Positions 8,244 to 16,318 of a stretch of 52,987 bases of DNA are shown here, in pieces. The notes beneath the pieces are model-generated. The model was not told the DNA's origin and made no database searches. It was given only the letters and a program-made list of their open reading frames with translations. Position 1 is the first letter of the stretch; every line of letters begins with the position of its first letter. A program made the position numbers and the translations under genes. This stretch comes from Clostridia bacterium. Lineage in GTDB: Bacteria; Bacillota; Clostridia; Christensenellales; Aristaeellaceae. The stretch lies in NCBI GenBank assembly GCA_030530315.1, contig JAUMVG010000016.1, forward strand, positions 1-52,987, in the 5' to 3' direction.

Positions 8244-9194
8244 CTATTTCTCATCAAAATTGATGCGCTTCTCTTCAATCACCAGGGGCCGGTTCATCAC
8301 CCTGGTATTGATGGCCATGACATATTCTCCCATGAAGCCGAGGAAGGCCAATTGGACTCCCCCCATGAAGAAGAACGCGATCATGGTCGGCGCGTATCCC
8401 GCAGTGAACTTGTCCCAGAACAGCAGCTTGCCGATCAGATAGCCCAGGCCGATGATAAAACTGATGAAGGCCGTGAGGAATCCAAAGACCGTGGCTATTC
8501 GCAGGCCCGCCTTTGTATAGCTGGTAAAGCTGAGCATTGCGGCGTCATAAAGCGTATACCAGTTGTTGTGCGTCTTCCCGGCCCGGCGCTTGGGCTGCTC
8601 ATATTCAATCTCCTTGCGCTCCGGGCCCAGCTCCGCCACTATGCCCCGAATAAAGGGCGTAGGATCGTGCAGATCCCGCAGGGTGTTGATAAAGGACTTG
8701 TCATAGAGCCCGAACCCGGTGAACTGCTCGATCTGTTCGGTGGTGCTCATCTTTCTGATCAACTTATAGTAGCGCCCCCTCAGCCAGTACACAAAGGGGG
8801 ATTCCTTGCTTCGCGTCTTTCGCCCAATGACGATCTTGTAGCCCTCTTCCCAGGCCGCAATGAACTTGGGCAGCAGTTCAACGGGGTCCTGGAAGTCAGA
8901 GCACATGGTGATCGTGCAGTCCCCGGTCGTCTGGAGCATGGCGTGATAAGGGCTGTTGAACTGCCCAAAGTTCTTCACGTTGAAGATCGCCTTTACGTTC
9001 TTGTCCTCTTTGCAGATCTCGGTGATGATCTCGCGGGTCCTGTCGCTGCTCTTGTTGTCTATGAACAGTATCTCGTAGTTGTAGGCAGGGCACTTGCTCT
9101 TGAGCTCATCCCGCACCGCTTCGTAAATCTGCCTGGCGTTTCCCTCTTCGTTATAACACGGAAGCACGACAGAAACCGTCTTTGTGGCCGCCAT
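8244..9194 (-). CDS. GT2 glycosyltransferase, DPM1/GtrB-like, membrane anchored
   Basis: A 316-residue enzyme. The N-terminal GT-A domain carries VVLPCYNEEGNA (about residues 9-20) and a CSDFQDP acidic metal-binding motif near residue 104. Two C-terminal transmembrane helices (about 228-250 and 265-290) match polyprenyl-phosphate sugar synthases such as GtrB and DPM1. It most likely transfers a sugar from a nucleotide donor to undecaprenyl phosphate at the inner membrane face. I place the start at the ATG at 9194, with GGAGG about 9 nt upstream. It sits between the C-methyltransferase and the Gfo-like gene in the long operon. The donor sugar is unknown; a lipid-linked modified deoxysugar for a GT-C enzyme is possible. 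Confidence 0.85.
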   Translation of the reverse strand: MAATKTVSVVLPCYNEEGNARQIYEAVRDELKSKCPAYNYEILFIDNKSSDRTREIITEICKEDKNVKAIFNVKNFGQFNSPYHAMLQTTGDCTITMCSDFQDPVELLPKFIAAWEEGYKIVIGRKTRSKESPFVYWLRGRYYKLIRKMSTTEQIEQFTGFGLYDKSFINTLRDLHDPTPFIRGIVAELGPERKEIEYEQPKRRAGKTHNNWYTLYDAAMLSFTSYTKAGLRIATVFGFLTAFISFIIGLGYLIGKLLFWDKFTAGYAPTMIAFFFMGGVQLAFLGFMGEYVMAINTRVMNRPLVIEEKRINFDEK

Positions 9195-9240
9195 AATCGT
9201 TATCCTCCATCCATCTGTGTCCTTGTGCGCGCGCTCTTCT

Positions 9241-10383
9241 TTACTCCGAGTAAAGCTCAATAGACGCGGAACGAAGCACGGCTATCTCCACAGCATCGCC
9301 GTACCGCGTGCGGATCGTCTTCGCAATTTCGTCGGTATAGCCCGGAGCGATTATCAGGATGCAATCCACAGCGTGATCAAAGAAGTAGTCCGGGGAGACG
9401 ACCGGGAGATGCGACGCAGGCGCAAACCGTCCCTGCTTAAAGGGGGCCGAATCGATGATATAGCTCACCTTGTCCGCCACATCCGTTGTTGAGATCGCCG
9501 TAAAGCCCTGGTGGCTGGCTCCCCACACGGCAACCTTTTTCCCGAGCCCGATGCGCTGATCCAGGAAAGCCTGCATCTGAGCGGACAGCAGGTCAAAGTT
9601 GTTTCGCAGCCCGGCGACATCCACCTTCCGGCGCTTTTGAACGATCATCGCATGGGTATCCCGATTCAGCCGGGTGCACTCCAACACGATGAATCCATTC
9701 TTGTTTACGAGGTAGCGCAGCGTTTCCTCCGAATAGTTCGCGATATGATCCCGAAGCAGTTCATAGAAGCTGGCATTTTCAAGGATATACTCCAGGCTTG
9801 GAACGGTGATCAGTCCGTAGCCATCGTCCGTAAGATTATTGTAGATGCACCGCAGCATGGCGTTGGGGTCAGGCTGGTGCTCCAAAAAGTTAAACGAAAG
9901 AAACGCGTCGTACGGCGCACCGCTCAACTCTGTCTCCGCGGTTTCCGTGAAGGCTTTCCAGACATTCAACCCCTTGGCGCGCGCCTTCTCGACGAGCGCC
10001 TCGCTGTGTTCGATGCCGAACCCCTGGACGGGAAACTCGCCGAGCACCTGCAGAAACTCACCCTGGCCGCATCCGATTTCTATGATTTTCTTGCCTTCCA
10101 GGCCGCAGGACTCTATAAAATGCTTGTACTGATCCCGCCGCAGCTGGGTCATCGTCGAGCTGAACCCGCCCGCACGAATGACGTCCCGATAGTAGTCCAC
10201 GGGTTCGCAGTCAAACTGGACAAGGCCGCAGCCCGAGCACTGGCACAGCTGCAGATCGACCGGCCGGTCGTCGTCGACCTCCTCTTTTGTGAGGATATAT
10301 TGCGCGCCTCTGGGCATTCCGGAGATCCGCATCAGGTGCGTGCGTTCATCCAATTCCTTCCCGCAAACAATACACTTATGCAT
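9241..10383 (-). CDS. Sugar-nucleotide C-methyltransferase (TylC3/NovU type)
   Basis: A 380-residue SAM-dependent enzyme with three parts typical of deoxysugar C-methyltransferases. An N-terminal zinc-binding segment has Cys pairs (CIVCG at 4-8 and CQCSGCG near 47-53). A Rossmann methyltransferase core carries IIEIGCGQGEFL at about residues 100-111. The C-terminal C-methyltransferase domain contains VAVWGASHQG near residue 285. Family members methylate carbon 3 or another ring carbon of an NDP-4-keto-deoxyhexose. In this operon the likely substrate is a CDP-linked 4-keto-deoxysugar, but that is inferred. It overlaps the upstream SDR gene by 8 bp, so translation is probably coupled. Confidence 0.87.
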   Translation of the reverse strand: MHKCIVCGKELDERTHLMRISGMPRGAQYILTKEEVDDDRPVDLQLCQCSGCGLVQFDCEPVDYYRDVIRAGGFSSTMTQLRRDQYKHFIESCGLEGKKIIEIGCGQGEFLQVLGEFPVQGFGIEHSEALVEKARAKGLNVWKAFTETAETELSGAPYDAFLSFNFLEHQPDPNAMLRCIYNNLTDDGYGLITVPSLEYILENASFYELLRDHIANYSEETLRYLVNKNGFIVLECTRLNRDTHAMIVQKRRKVDVAGLRNNFDLLSAQMQAFLDQRIGLGKKVAVWGASHQGFTAISTTDVADKVSYIIDSAPFKQGRFAPASHLPVVSPDYFFDHAVDCILIIAPGYTDEIAKTIRTRYGDAVEIAVLRSASIELYSE

Positions 10384-11314
10384 GGTTTTCTTCCCCCATT
10401 TGTTCTACCAGGTGACGGATTCCCTCAGAAAAGGAGATCCTCGCCTTCCAGCCGAAGGTCTTTTCGACCTTCGTCATATCCGGCAATATGGACATCGCGC
10501 TGTCGGCGCCCTGCCGGAACGCGCCGAACTTCAGCTCGCTCGTGCTGTTCGTGATTCGATGAATCTCCTCCACGAATTCCCTCAAGGGACGGGTGTCATC
10601 GGTGGCAACGTTGAAAATGCCATTGTCATTCCCGGGGATCATGTCTCTCTTTTCAAAGAAGGTCATGAACAGGTCGGAGGTGTCCCGGACGTCCATGAAA
10701 TTCCACATCTGCGTGCAATGGGACAATTCCATTTCCTGATTCCGCATCATTTTGCTGACCGCGGTATAGATCAAAGACCACGGATGATCGTCCACGCCGT
10801 AGACGCTGAAGATGCGGGCATGTATGAATCGCATTCCGCTCCCCTTGCACATTGCATGCGCCTGCTGGTAGAATTTCAGCTTGTTGCGCCCATACGCGAC
10901 GAGCGGGTGGCACTCCAGGTCTTCCCTGAACATTTGCTTTTCCGCGCCATACTCGCTTCGAGAGCCCGCGTCGATAAAGCATTTGACGCCGTGGTCCAGC
11001 GCAAATTGAACGGCCGCCAGGGAGTCTTCCCGGCTCCGGCTGTGGATCTCTTCGCTGTTGATCTGTTCCCGGTTGACCCCGCCCCACGCAAAATGGAAAA
11101 AGCAGTCGCAATCCGCGGGAAACAAATCCGCACGCGCAGGCAGATCCGCCAGCGAGCAGCGGACCGGCGTGACATTCTCATGCTTCGGCAAAAGATCTGT
11201 GTTGACGCTCTCAGGACGAACCACCGCATAGATGTGGTAATTATCCGCGCACAGCCTTCGTATGAGATTTCGCCCCAAAAAGCCAGTGCCGCCTGTAACG
11301 ATCACATTCTTCAC
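10376..11314 (-). CDS. NAD-dependent epimerase/dehydratase family protein (SDR, copy 1)
   Basis: A 312-residue extended SDR protein. It has the Rossmann motif TGGTGFLGRNL at residues 7-17 and the catalytic pattern with GSRSEYG and YGRNK (Y-x3-K) in the middle. It resembles CDP-paratose/abequose synthase-like and other 4-ketoreductases of deoxysugars. I chose the GTG at 11314 because GTGA overlaps the stop of the upstream gene and GGAGGG lies 7 nt away; the open frame continues another 113 codons upstream without protein-like sequence. Its neighbour at 11311-12249 is a paralogue of the same length. It probably reduces or epimerises a keto-deoxysugar nucleotide made by RfbF/G/H and YerE-like enzymes. 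Confidence 0.83.
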   Translation of the reverse strand: MKNVIVTGGTGFLGRNLIRRLCADNYHIYAVVRPESVNTDLLPKHENVTPVRCSLADLPARADLFPADCDCFFHFAWGGVNREQINSEEIHSRSREDSLAAVQFALDHGVKCFIDAGSRSEYGAEKQMFREDLECHPLVAYGRNKLKFYQQAHAMCKGSGMRFIHARIFSVYGVDDHPWSLIYTAVSKMMRNQEMELSHCTQMWNFMDVRDTSDLFMTFFEKRDMIPGNDNGIFNVATDDTRPLREFVEEIHRITNSTSELKFGAFRQGADSAMSILPDMTKVEKTFGWKARISFSEGIRHLVEQMGEENHA

Positions 11315-12249
11315 CGGTTTTTCCCTCCATCCATCTCTTCTCTTTCCATTGCGATCAGGCCGCTGATGCCCTGCTCGAAAGTCACGCGAGGGCTCCACCC
11401 CGTCAGCCGCTGCAAACGGCTGATGTCCGGCCAGTTGTCCACCGGCCGCTCTGTGCTGTGCCTCGCGCCGTAGGCGCATTCCCCGCGTCCGCCCGCGAGC
11501 CTGTGTATCTCTTCGACGAAGTCCTTCAATCGCCGGGTATCCGTGCCGGCCACGTTTACAATGGTCACCGGGCTTTCCAGTTTGCACTCTGCCAGACGCA
11601 CCGCCGCCTCCGCGGCATCCTCGACGTGAAGGAAATTCCACTTGTTCTTGCACTCGGACAGCGGTATGGTCTCTCCCTTCAGAAAGCAGCGGATGCAGCT
11701 GGGAACGAGCGTGTACGGGTGGTCGTTGGGGCCATAGACGCTGAAAAAGCGCATATGGACATACTCGATTCCCAGTCTGGGCATCAGCTCCGTGGCTTCC
11801 TGGCAGACCGCCACCTTCCCCTTCCCATATTCAAGGACCGGATGGCACGGCAGTTCCTCGGGCATGATTCTGTCAAACACGGCCCCATATTCCGCCTGGC
11901 TGCCAGAAAAGAGGAACCGCTTCGCCTTCAATTCCGCCGCGCCGTGCATGCAGCCGACGGCCAGCCTGACATTCTTCTTTTGAAGGTCAGGGTCTGCCCG
12001 TCCATTGGCGCCCGGGCCCTCCCACGCGAAATGGAAAAAAACGTCCGCGCTTCCGATATCGCCGACCCACTTTTTCGTATCCGCCAAATCACAGGTCACT
12101 TCGTGAAAATTCGGATGGGTCGGCAGCATCTTCCTCGCCGCGCTCTCCGGACGCACAAGCGCGTAAACCTGGCAGCCCCGATCCAACAGGACCCGGCTGA
12201 CAGCAGAACCTATAAAACTGGTTGCCCCAGTGATAACCACCCGTCGCAT
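11311..12249 (-). CDS. NAD-dependent epimerase/dehydratase family protein (SDR, copy 2)
   Basis: A 312-residue extended SDR protein. It carries the NAD-binding motif TGATSFIGSAV near residue 7, SGSQAEYG for the catalytic Ser region and YGKGK (Y-x3-K). The FFHFAWEGP and FFSVYGPNDHPYTL segments are shared in form with the next gene (FFHFAWGG, FSVYGVDDHPWSL), so the two arose by tandem duplication and then diverged. The ATG at 12249 is preceded by GGAAGGAAAT; an upstream in-frame ATG (12282) would add 11 residues. Role inferred: ketoreduction or epimerisation of a CDP-deoxysugar or its branched derivative. A 125-bp gap separates it from the NeuC-like gene, with nothing recognisable in it. Confidence 0.83.
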   Translation of the reverse strand: MRRVVITGATSFIGSAVSRVLLDRGCQVYALVRPESAARKMLPTHPNFHEVTCDLADTKKWVGDIGSADVFFHFAWEGPGANGRADPDLQKKNVRLAVGCMHGAAELKAKRFLFSGSQAEYGAVFDRIMPEELPCHPVLEYGKGKVAVCQEATELMPRLGIEYVHMRFFSVYGPNDHPYTLVPSCIRCFLKGETIPLSECKNKWNFLHVEDAAEAAVRLAECKLESPVTIVNVAGTDTRRLKDFVEEIHRLAGGRGECAYGARHSTERPVDNWPDISRLQRLTGWSPRVTFEQGISGLIAMEREEMDGGKNR

Positions 12250-12374
12250 AGACTGCTTATTTCCTTCCCCGGCAAGCTGCATGTTTCCAATTTGTCTTTG
12301 CTCCTCATGATAAAGGACGGCAATTCCATGCAAAATGCCGTTTAGAATACAATAGAAACTGATTTATCAATCCA

Positions 12375-13553
12375 TCACAGGTCATAGAACGACTTGAGGT
12401 AGTGGGCGCCATCCATGGAAAAATAGCTCTCGATCCGATCCGCGATGGCCGCGCTCGTACCGGGCTTTTCATATGGGTTGACGGCCCGGGCGGCTTTCTC
12501 GCGGAAATCCGCGCTCAGCGCCCTTTCCATCGCCGCGGCGATCGAGTCGGCGTCATTGCCGCAGTGGATCACGCTCTCGCCAGCAATTCTCCCCTTTTGC
12601 CTGTTTCCGATATTCACCGTCGGCTTGTGAAAGCTGGGCACTTCCAAAATGCCGCTGGAGGAGTTGCCCAGGACAAACGCGCATTCGTGTATGGCCGACA
12701 GGTAACGCCGCATGCCGAGCGTCTTCACGAAGATCATGTTCTCATGCGCATCCGCATACTCGGAAAGCATCTGATTGATGATCATGCCGCCGGCATCCGC
12801 GTTGGCCTGGGTCGCCAGATAGTTCAGCGCGGGGAATCTGCCCATCGCGTCCAAAAGGGCCCTGCACTCCTTTTCGGCGCCTTCGCTGTCCACCGTGACC
12901 GGATGATAGGTCATCAGCACGAACGGCTTTTTCAGCGGTCGATTCAGGCTGTCCGACAGTTCCTGCAGGGACATCAGCGCGACGTTTGCCGCGTTTTCAA
13001 CGCCCAGGGCTCCGACGTTATACACGCGCTCGGGATCCTCTCCCAGTTGGATCACGCGGCGTCGGTATTCCTCCGTGCTGGTAAAGTGCAATTGGCTGAG
13101 CTTTGTGATGCAGTGGCGATAGGCGTCGTCAGCGGCACCTTCGGTTTTCTCGCCGCCATGGATGTGCACGATGGGAATCCGCTCGTTGAACGCCGCGCAG
13201 CACACGGCCAACGTTTCAAAGCGGTCTCCCAGCACCACCAGGCAATCGGGCCTGCGCGCGGCAAAATGATCCGCAAATCCCAGGGTGGCAAGGGCCATCG
13301 ACTTGCTGGTGGCGCACGCGCTGTCACCGCCCACCAGGATCGGAATTCGGGCGGCGATCTCAATCCCGTCCGCCTCGATCTGGTTCACGGTCATGCCATA
13401 CTCGGGCGACAGATGCATGCCCGTAACGATCATATAGGGATGCATCCCCGGCCGCTCCTGCATCGCCCGCACGACCGGCACCAGCAGGCTGTACTCGGCG
13501 CGGGTCGCGGTCAGCACCGCGACATTCAGTTTCCTCTCAGAGCTCAGAGGCAT
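12375..13553 (-). CDS. Hydrolysing NDP-N-acetyl-sugar 2-epimerase (NeuC/LegG type)
   Basis: A 392-residue enzyme of the hydrolysing UDP-GlcNAc 2-epimerase family. Motifs include LTATRAEYSLL (about 11-21), VVLGDRFE (near 104), HIHGGEKTEGAADDAYRH and, towards the C-terminus, LGNSSSGILE and NIGNRQKGR, which bind the nucleotide. It releases the nucleotide and epimerises C2 to give the free ManNAc-type sugar. In the legionaminic pathway (LegG) the substrate is a 2,4-diacetamido-2,4,6-trideoxyhexose nucleotide; LegB/LegC genes nearby support that over plain ManNAc. The ATG at 13553 lies inside the end of the synthase gene (17-bp overlap), with AAGGA upstream. Confidence 0.9.
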   Translation of the reverse strand: MPLSSERKLNVAVLTATRAEYSLLVPVVRAMQERPGMHPYMIVTGMHLSPEYGMTVNQIEADGIEIAARIPILVGGDSACATSKSMALATLGFADHFAARRPDCLVVLGDRFETLAVCCAAFNERIPIVHIHGGEKTEGAADDAYRHCITKLSQLHFTSTEEYRRRVIQLGEDPERVYNVGALGVENAANVALMSLQELSDSLNRPLKKPFVLMTYHPVTVDSEGAEKECRALLDAMGRFPALNYLATQANADAGGMIINQMLSEYADAHENMIFVKTLGMRRYLSAIHECAFVLGNSSSGILEVPSFHKPTVNIGNRQKGRIAGESVIHCGNDADSIAAAMERALSADFREKAARAVNPYEKPGTSAAIADRIESYFSMDGAHYLKSFYDL

Positions 13554-14541
13554 CAATCTGTTCGTCCTTTCCGTAGTTGCGCGAGGCGGTGCGCCCGATG
13601 ATTTCCGTCCAGCGCATCGGCGTAATCCCCGTGCCGGGGCGCTTTGTCGTGAGGTTCTCCTCGGTGAACTGCTCGCCGGCGCAGATCGGGCGGGCGGCTA
13701 TGATGCTCTTGCGCGCGACCCGTCTGTTGCCATACTCATCGGGCGCGGGTTCCTTGACGCCGGACCCCAGCATCTTTTCCACCTTGCGAATGCGGCGAAT
13801 CATGTCCGAGAACTGGCTGACCTCCAGGCTCGCCTTATGATCGGGGCCCGGCAGATTCCGGTCAAGAGTGAAGTGCTTTTCAATAATGGTCGCGCCCATC
13901 GCGGCGGCGGCAATGGAGGCCGTGATGCCCTTGGTATGATCGGAATACCCCACCGGGCAATTGAAATGCTGGCGCAGGGTCTCCATCGCCCGAAGGTTGA
14001 CCGATTCGGGCTTTGCGGGGTACTCCGTCGTGCAGTGGAGCAGCGTCAGATCGTCGACCCCATTGTCCCTGAACACGCGGACCGCGTCTTCCACATCCTG
14101 CAGCGTGCACATTCCCGTGGAGAGGATCATCTTTCCACCGTATTCGGCGACCTTGCGCAGATAGGGGTAATTGGTGATCTCGCCGGAGGGCAGCTTCCAG
14201 CACGTCATGCCTATCTCGTGCAAGAAGTCGATGCTCTCCAGGTCAAACGGCGTAGACAGGAACTGAATGCCCTTCTTCTGGCAATAGTCGGACAGCCTCC
14301 TGAAATCGTCAAAGGAAAGCGCGATCCGCTTCAGCATTTCCAGCTGAGACGAGGCGTCCGTAACCCTCTTCTTCTGATAATCGGCCATGGGGGCGGTATT
14401 GGTCACCAGGTTTTCCGGTATGAACGTCTGGAACTTGATGACGTCCGCGCCGATCTCGCACGCCGCGTCTACAAGCTGACAAGCCATGTCAAAGCTGCCG
14501 TTGTGGTTTACTCCCGCTTCTGCGATCACAAGAATACTCAT
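13537..14541 (-). CDS. Nonulosonic acid synthase (NeuB/LegI type)
   Basis: A 334-residue enzyme that condenses phosphoenolpyruvate with a ManNAc-type six-carbon sugar to give a nine-carbon acid. The TIM-barrel part shows the family signatures IAEAGVNHNG (6-15), VIKFQTF, STPFD, VGYSDHT and IIEKHFTLDR..PGPDH. The last 60 or so residues form the antifreeze-like SAF domain (VARKSIIAARPICAGE), which completes the active site of the partner subunit in the dimer. The length is usual for the family. With LegB and LegC homologues in the same operon it is best read as a legionaminic acid synthase. It lies 20 bp after the acetyltransferase gene. Confidence 0.9.
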   Translation of the reverse strand: MSILVIAEAGVNHNGSFDMACQLVDAACEIGADVIKFQTFIPENLVTNTAPMADYQKKRVTDASSQLEMLKRIALSFDDFRRLSDYCQKKGIQFLSTPFDLESIDFLHEIGMTCWKLPSGEITNYPYLRKVAEYGGKMILSTGMCTLQDVEDAVRVFRDNGVDDLTLLHCTTEYPAKPESVNLRAMETLRQHFNCPVGYSDHTKGITASIAAAAMGATIIEKHFTLDRNLPGPDHKASLEVSQFSDMIRRIRKVEKMLGSGVKEPAPDEYGNRRVARKSIIAARPICAGEQFTEENLTTKRPGTGITPMRWTEIIGRTASRNYGKDEQIDASEL

Positions 14542-14561
14542 TGCAGTTTTTCACTCCCAAA

Positions 14562-15221
14562 TTATTTAGTCTCGTAAGGAACACAAGGACAGCCGTATGC
14601 AACCACTCCCGCGGGAATATCGCGGGTCACGACGCTTCCCAGCCCAATGATCGTCTTTTCCCCAATGGACAGCCCCTGTTTGACGACGGCGCGCGCGCCA
14701 ATGTGCGCCCCATATCCCACGCGAACCCCGCCGCACAGAACGGCGGCAGGCGCGACGTGTACAAAATCTTCAACCCGGCATTGGTGCTCCACGATGGCCC
14801 CGGTATTGATGATCGCGTTCGCCCCGATGACCGCCTGCGCGTTTACGGCGGCCTGCGGCCCGATGAACACCCCTTCTCCCACCTGAGCAGAGCGGCTCAC
14901 AGACGCGGTGGGATCGATGATGCCGGGCAGCTCAAAGCCGATCACCTTCAGCATGGACGCTAGCCTGATGCGCGTCTCAGGATGGCCGATGCTTCCCAGG
15001 GTGACAAAGGCCTTGCGCCAGCCCTCGCGAAACAGCCGGGGAACATCCTGATCGCAGCCGACAATGGGCACGTCCAGCTCCGAGGGGGCCGACGACCCAT
15101 CCTTGGCGACCAATCCAATGACAGCGTCCGGGCACATTCTCCTGAGGGACTCAATCACCACGCTGCAATGGCCCCCGTTGCCAAGCAGCAGAATGCGGTC
15201 AATCGTTGATCTGCAACACAT
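14562..15221 (-). CDS. NeuD/PglD-family sugar N- or O-acetyltransferase
   Basis: A 219-residue protein. The N-terminal PglD-type domain has a Rossmann-like LLLGNGGHCSVVIE segment at about residues 11-24. The C-terminal left-handed beta helix is built of hexapeptide repeats (IDPTASVSRSAQVGEGVFIG, then IGANAIINTGAIVEH), with the catalytic His in EHQC. In legionaminic and bacillosamine pathways such enzymes acetylate the 4-amino group of the UDP- or GDP-4-amino-trideoxy sugar, which fits the position after the LegC-like aminotransferase. It starts with a 23-bp overlap of the upstream nucleotidyltransferase gene, so coupled translation is likely. O-acetylation of the finished acid is the alternative. 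Confidence 0.87.
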   Translation of the reverse strand: MCCRSTIDRILLLGNGGHCSVVIESLRRMCPDAVIGLVAKDGSSAPSELDVPIVGCDQDVPRLFREGWRKAFVTLGSIGHPETRIRLASMLKVIGFELPGIIDPTASVSRSAQVGEGVFIGPQAAVNAQAVIGANAIINTGAIVEHQCRVEDFVHVAPAAVLCGGVRVGYGAHIGARAVVKQGLSIGEKTIIGLGSVVTRDIPAGVVAYGCPCVPYETK

Positions 15222-16260
15222 GCTTCATATGCTCCATTTGATCGAACTGGCCCATGTCGAGGAATTCGTCCTTTTTGCACGGATAAATGCCGACGGTTCC
15301 GCCCTGCCGCATTTGCCGCGCCAGGCACGTCGGGAAATCGATCCGCTCCCCCTTCTCCATGGAGTCAACCAGCGATGAATCCACGATATAGCTTCCCGTA
15401 TTGATCAGCATGGGCAGGACGGGCTTCTCCTCCAGGTAATCCAGCTGTCCGCTCTGGGTGGTGTGCACCACGCCATAGGGGATGGTCGTCTTCTGAGCGG
15501 AGCAAATCATCGTCGCCACATGCCCGTGCTCCCTGTGCTGTCGCACGACATCGGCGTAATTGATGTTGATGATCGTATCGCAGTTGGTGAATATGAACGT
15601 CCCCTGGACCAGGCCCTTCAGCAGGGACAATCCGCCGCCCGTTCCCAGCGGCACGTCTTCATCGATGAAGGTGAGCTCATAATCCCCCTTCGCCTCATTG
15701 AAATACGCCTTGATCATGTTCTTCATGTGGTTCACGATCATATAGAACCTGTGGCAGCCCTGCTGGCAGAAGAACTGGATGATCCGCTCTACGATGGGAA
15801 CCTCCCCGATCGGGATCAGGGGCTTGGGCAATACCTTTGTATACGGGTACAGGCGCGTGCCCGCGCCGCCTGCCATGATCACGACCGGCACATCTATCTT
15901 CTCATCGGCGTGATCGTGGATATGATCCCCCGCGACCAGCATCGCCACGATGTGGTCGTCGTCGTCAACCTGGGGAATCACCGTCACGTGATACAAGTCC
16001 ACAAGCTCATTGAAGGCCGCCTCAGAGGCTTCCTTGAGCGTCTTGGGCTTATAGTGGGCAAATTGGTTGACCGTCGCGTTCAAGTCGCCGCTCTTCAAAA
16101 TCCATCGCCGGATATCTCCATCCGTCAGGGACGCGGTCAGCTTTCCATCCTTGACTACAAACAGCGTCTTTTTGGCATTGTTGTCCAGGGCGCTCATTGC
16201 GTCAAGCAGCTTCGTATCCTCGGAAACAAGATACTGGTCGAATGAATCAAGCACTCTCAT
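15199..16260 (-). CDS. CBS-domain sugar-1-phosphate nucleotidyltransferase (PtmE-like)
   Basis: A 353-residue protein. Residues about 1-115 form a CBS-type pair (KTLFVVKDGKLTASLTDGDIRRW, then VIPQVDDDDHIVAML). Residues about 120-350 are a nucleotidyltransferase with VIMAGGAGTRLYPYT and LPKPLIPIG. This architecture is that of Campylobacter PtmE, which makes GDP-GlcNAc for legionaminic acid, so the pathway here may be GDP-linked and the LegB/LegC substrates GDP-sugars. The CBS pair may bind an adenine or guanine nucleotide as a regulator. The ATG at 16260 has GGAAGGG about 8 nt upstream. It lies 58 bp after the LegC-like gene. Confidence 0.87.
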   Translation of the reverse strand: MRVLDSFDQYLVSEDTKLLDAMSALDNNAKKTLFVVKDGKLTASLTDGDIRRWILKSGDLNATVNQFAHYKPKTLKEASEAAFNELVDLYHVTVIPQVDDDDHIVAMLVAGDHIHDHADEKIDVPVVIMAGGAGTRLYPYTKVLPKPLIPIGEVPIVERIIQFFCQQGCHRFYMIVNHMKNMIKAYFNEAKGDYELTFIDEDVPLGTGGGLSLLKGLVQGTFIFTNCDTIININYADVVRQHREHGHVATMICSAQKTTIPYGVVHTTQSGQLDYLEEKPVLPMLINTGSYIVDSSLVDSMEKGERIDFPTCLARQMRQGGTVGIYPCKKDEFLDMGQFDQMEHMKHVLQIND

Positions 16261-16318
16261 AATTATTCCCTTCCTTTTTCCCTCGGGAGGCAATGATGCG
16301 TTCAAACGCGGGAATCGA

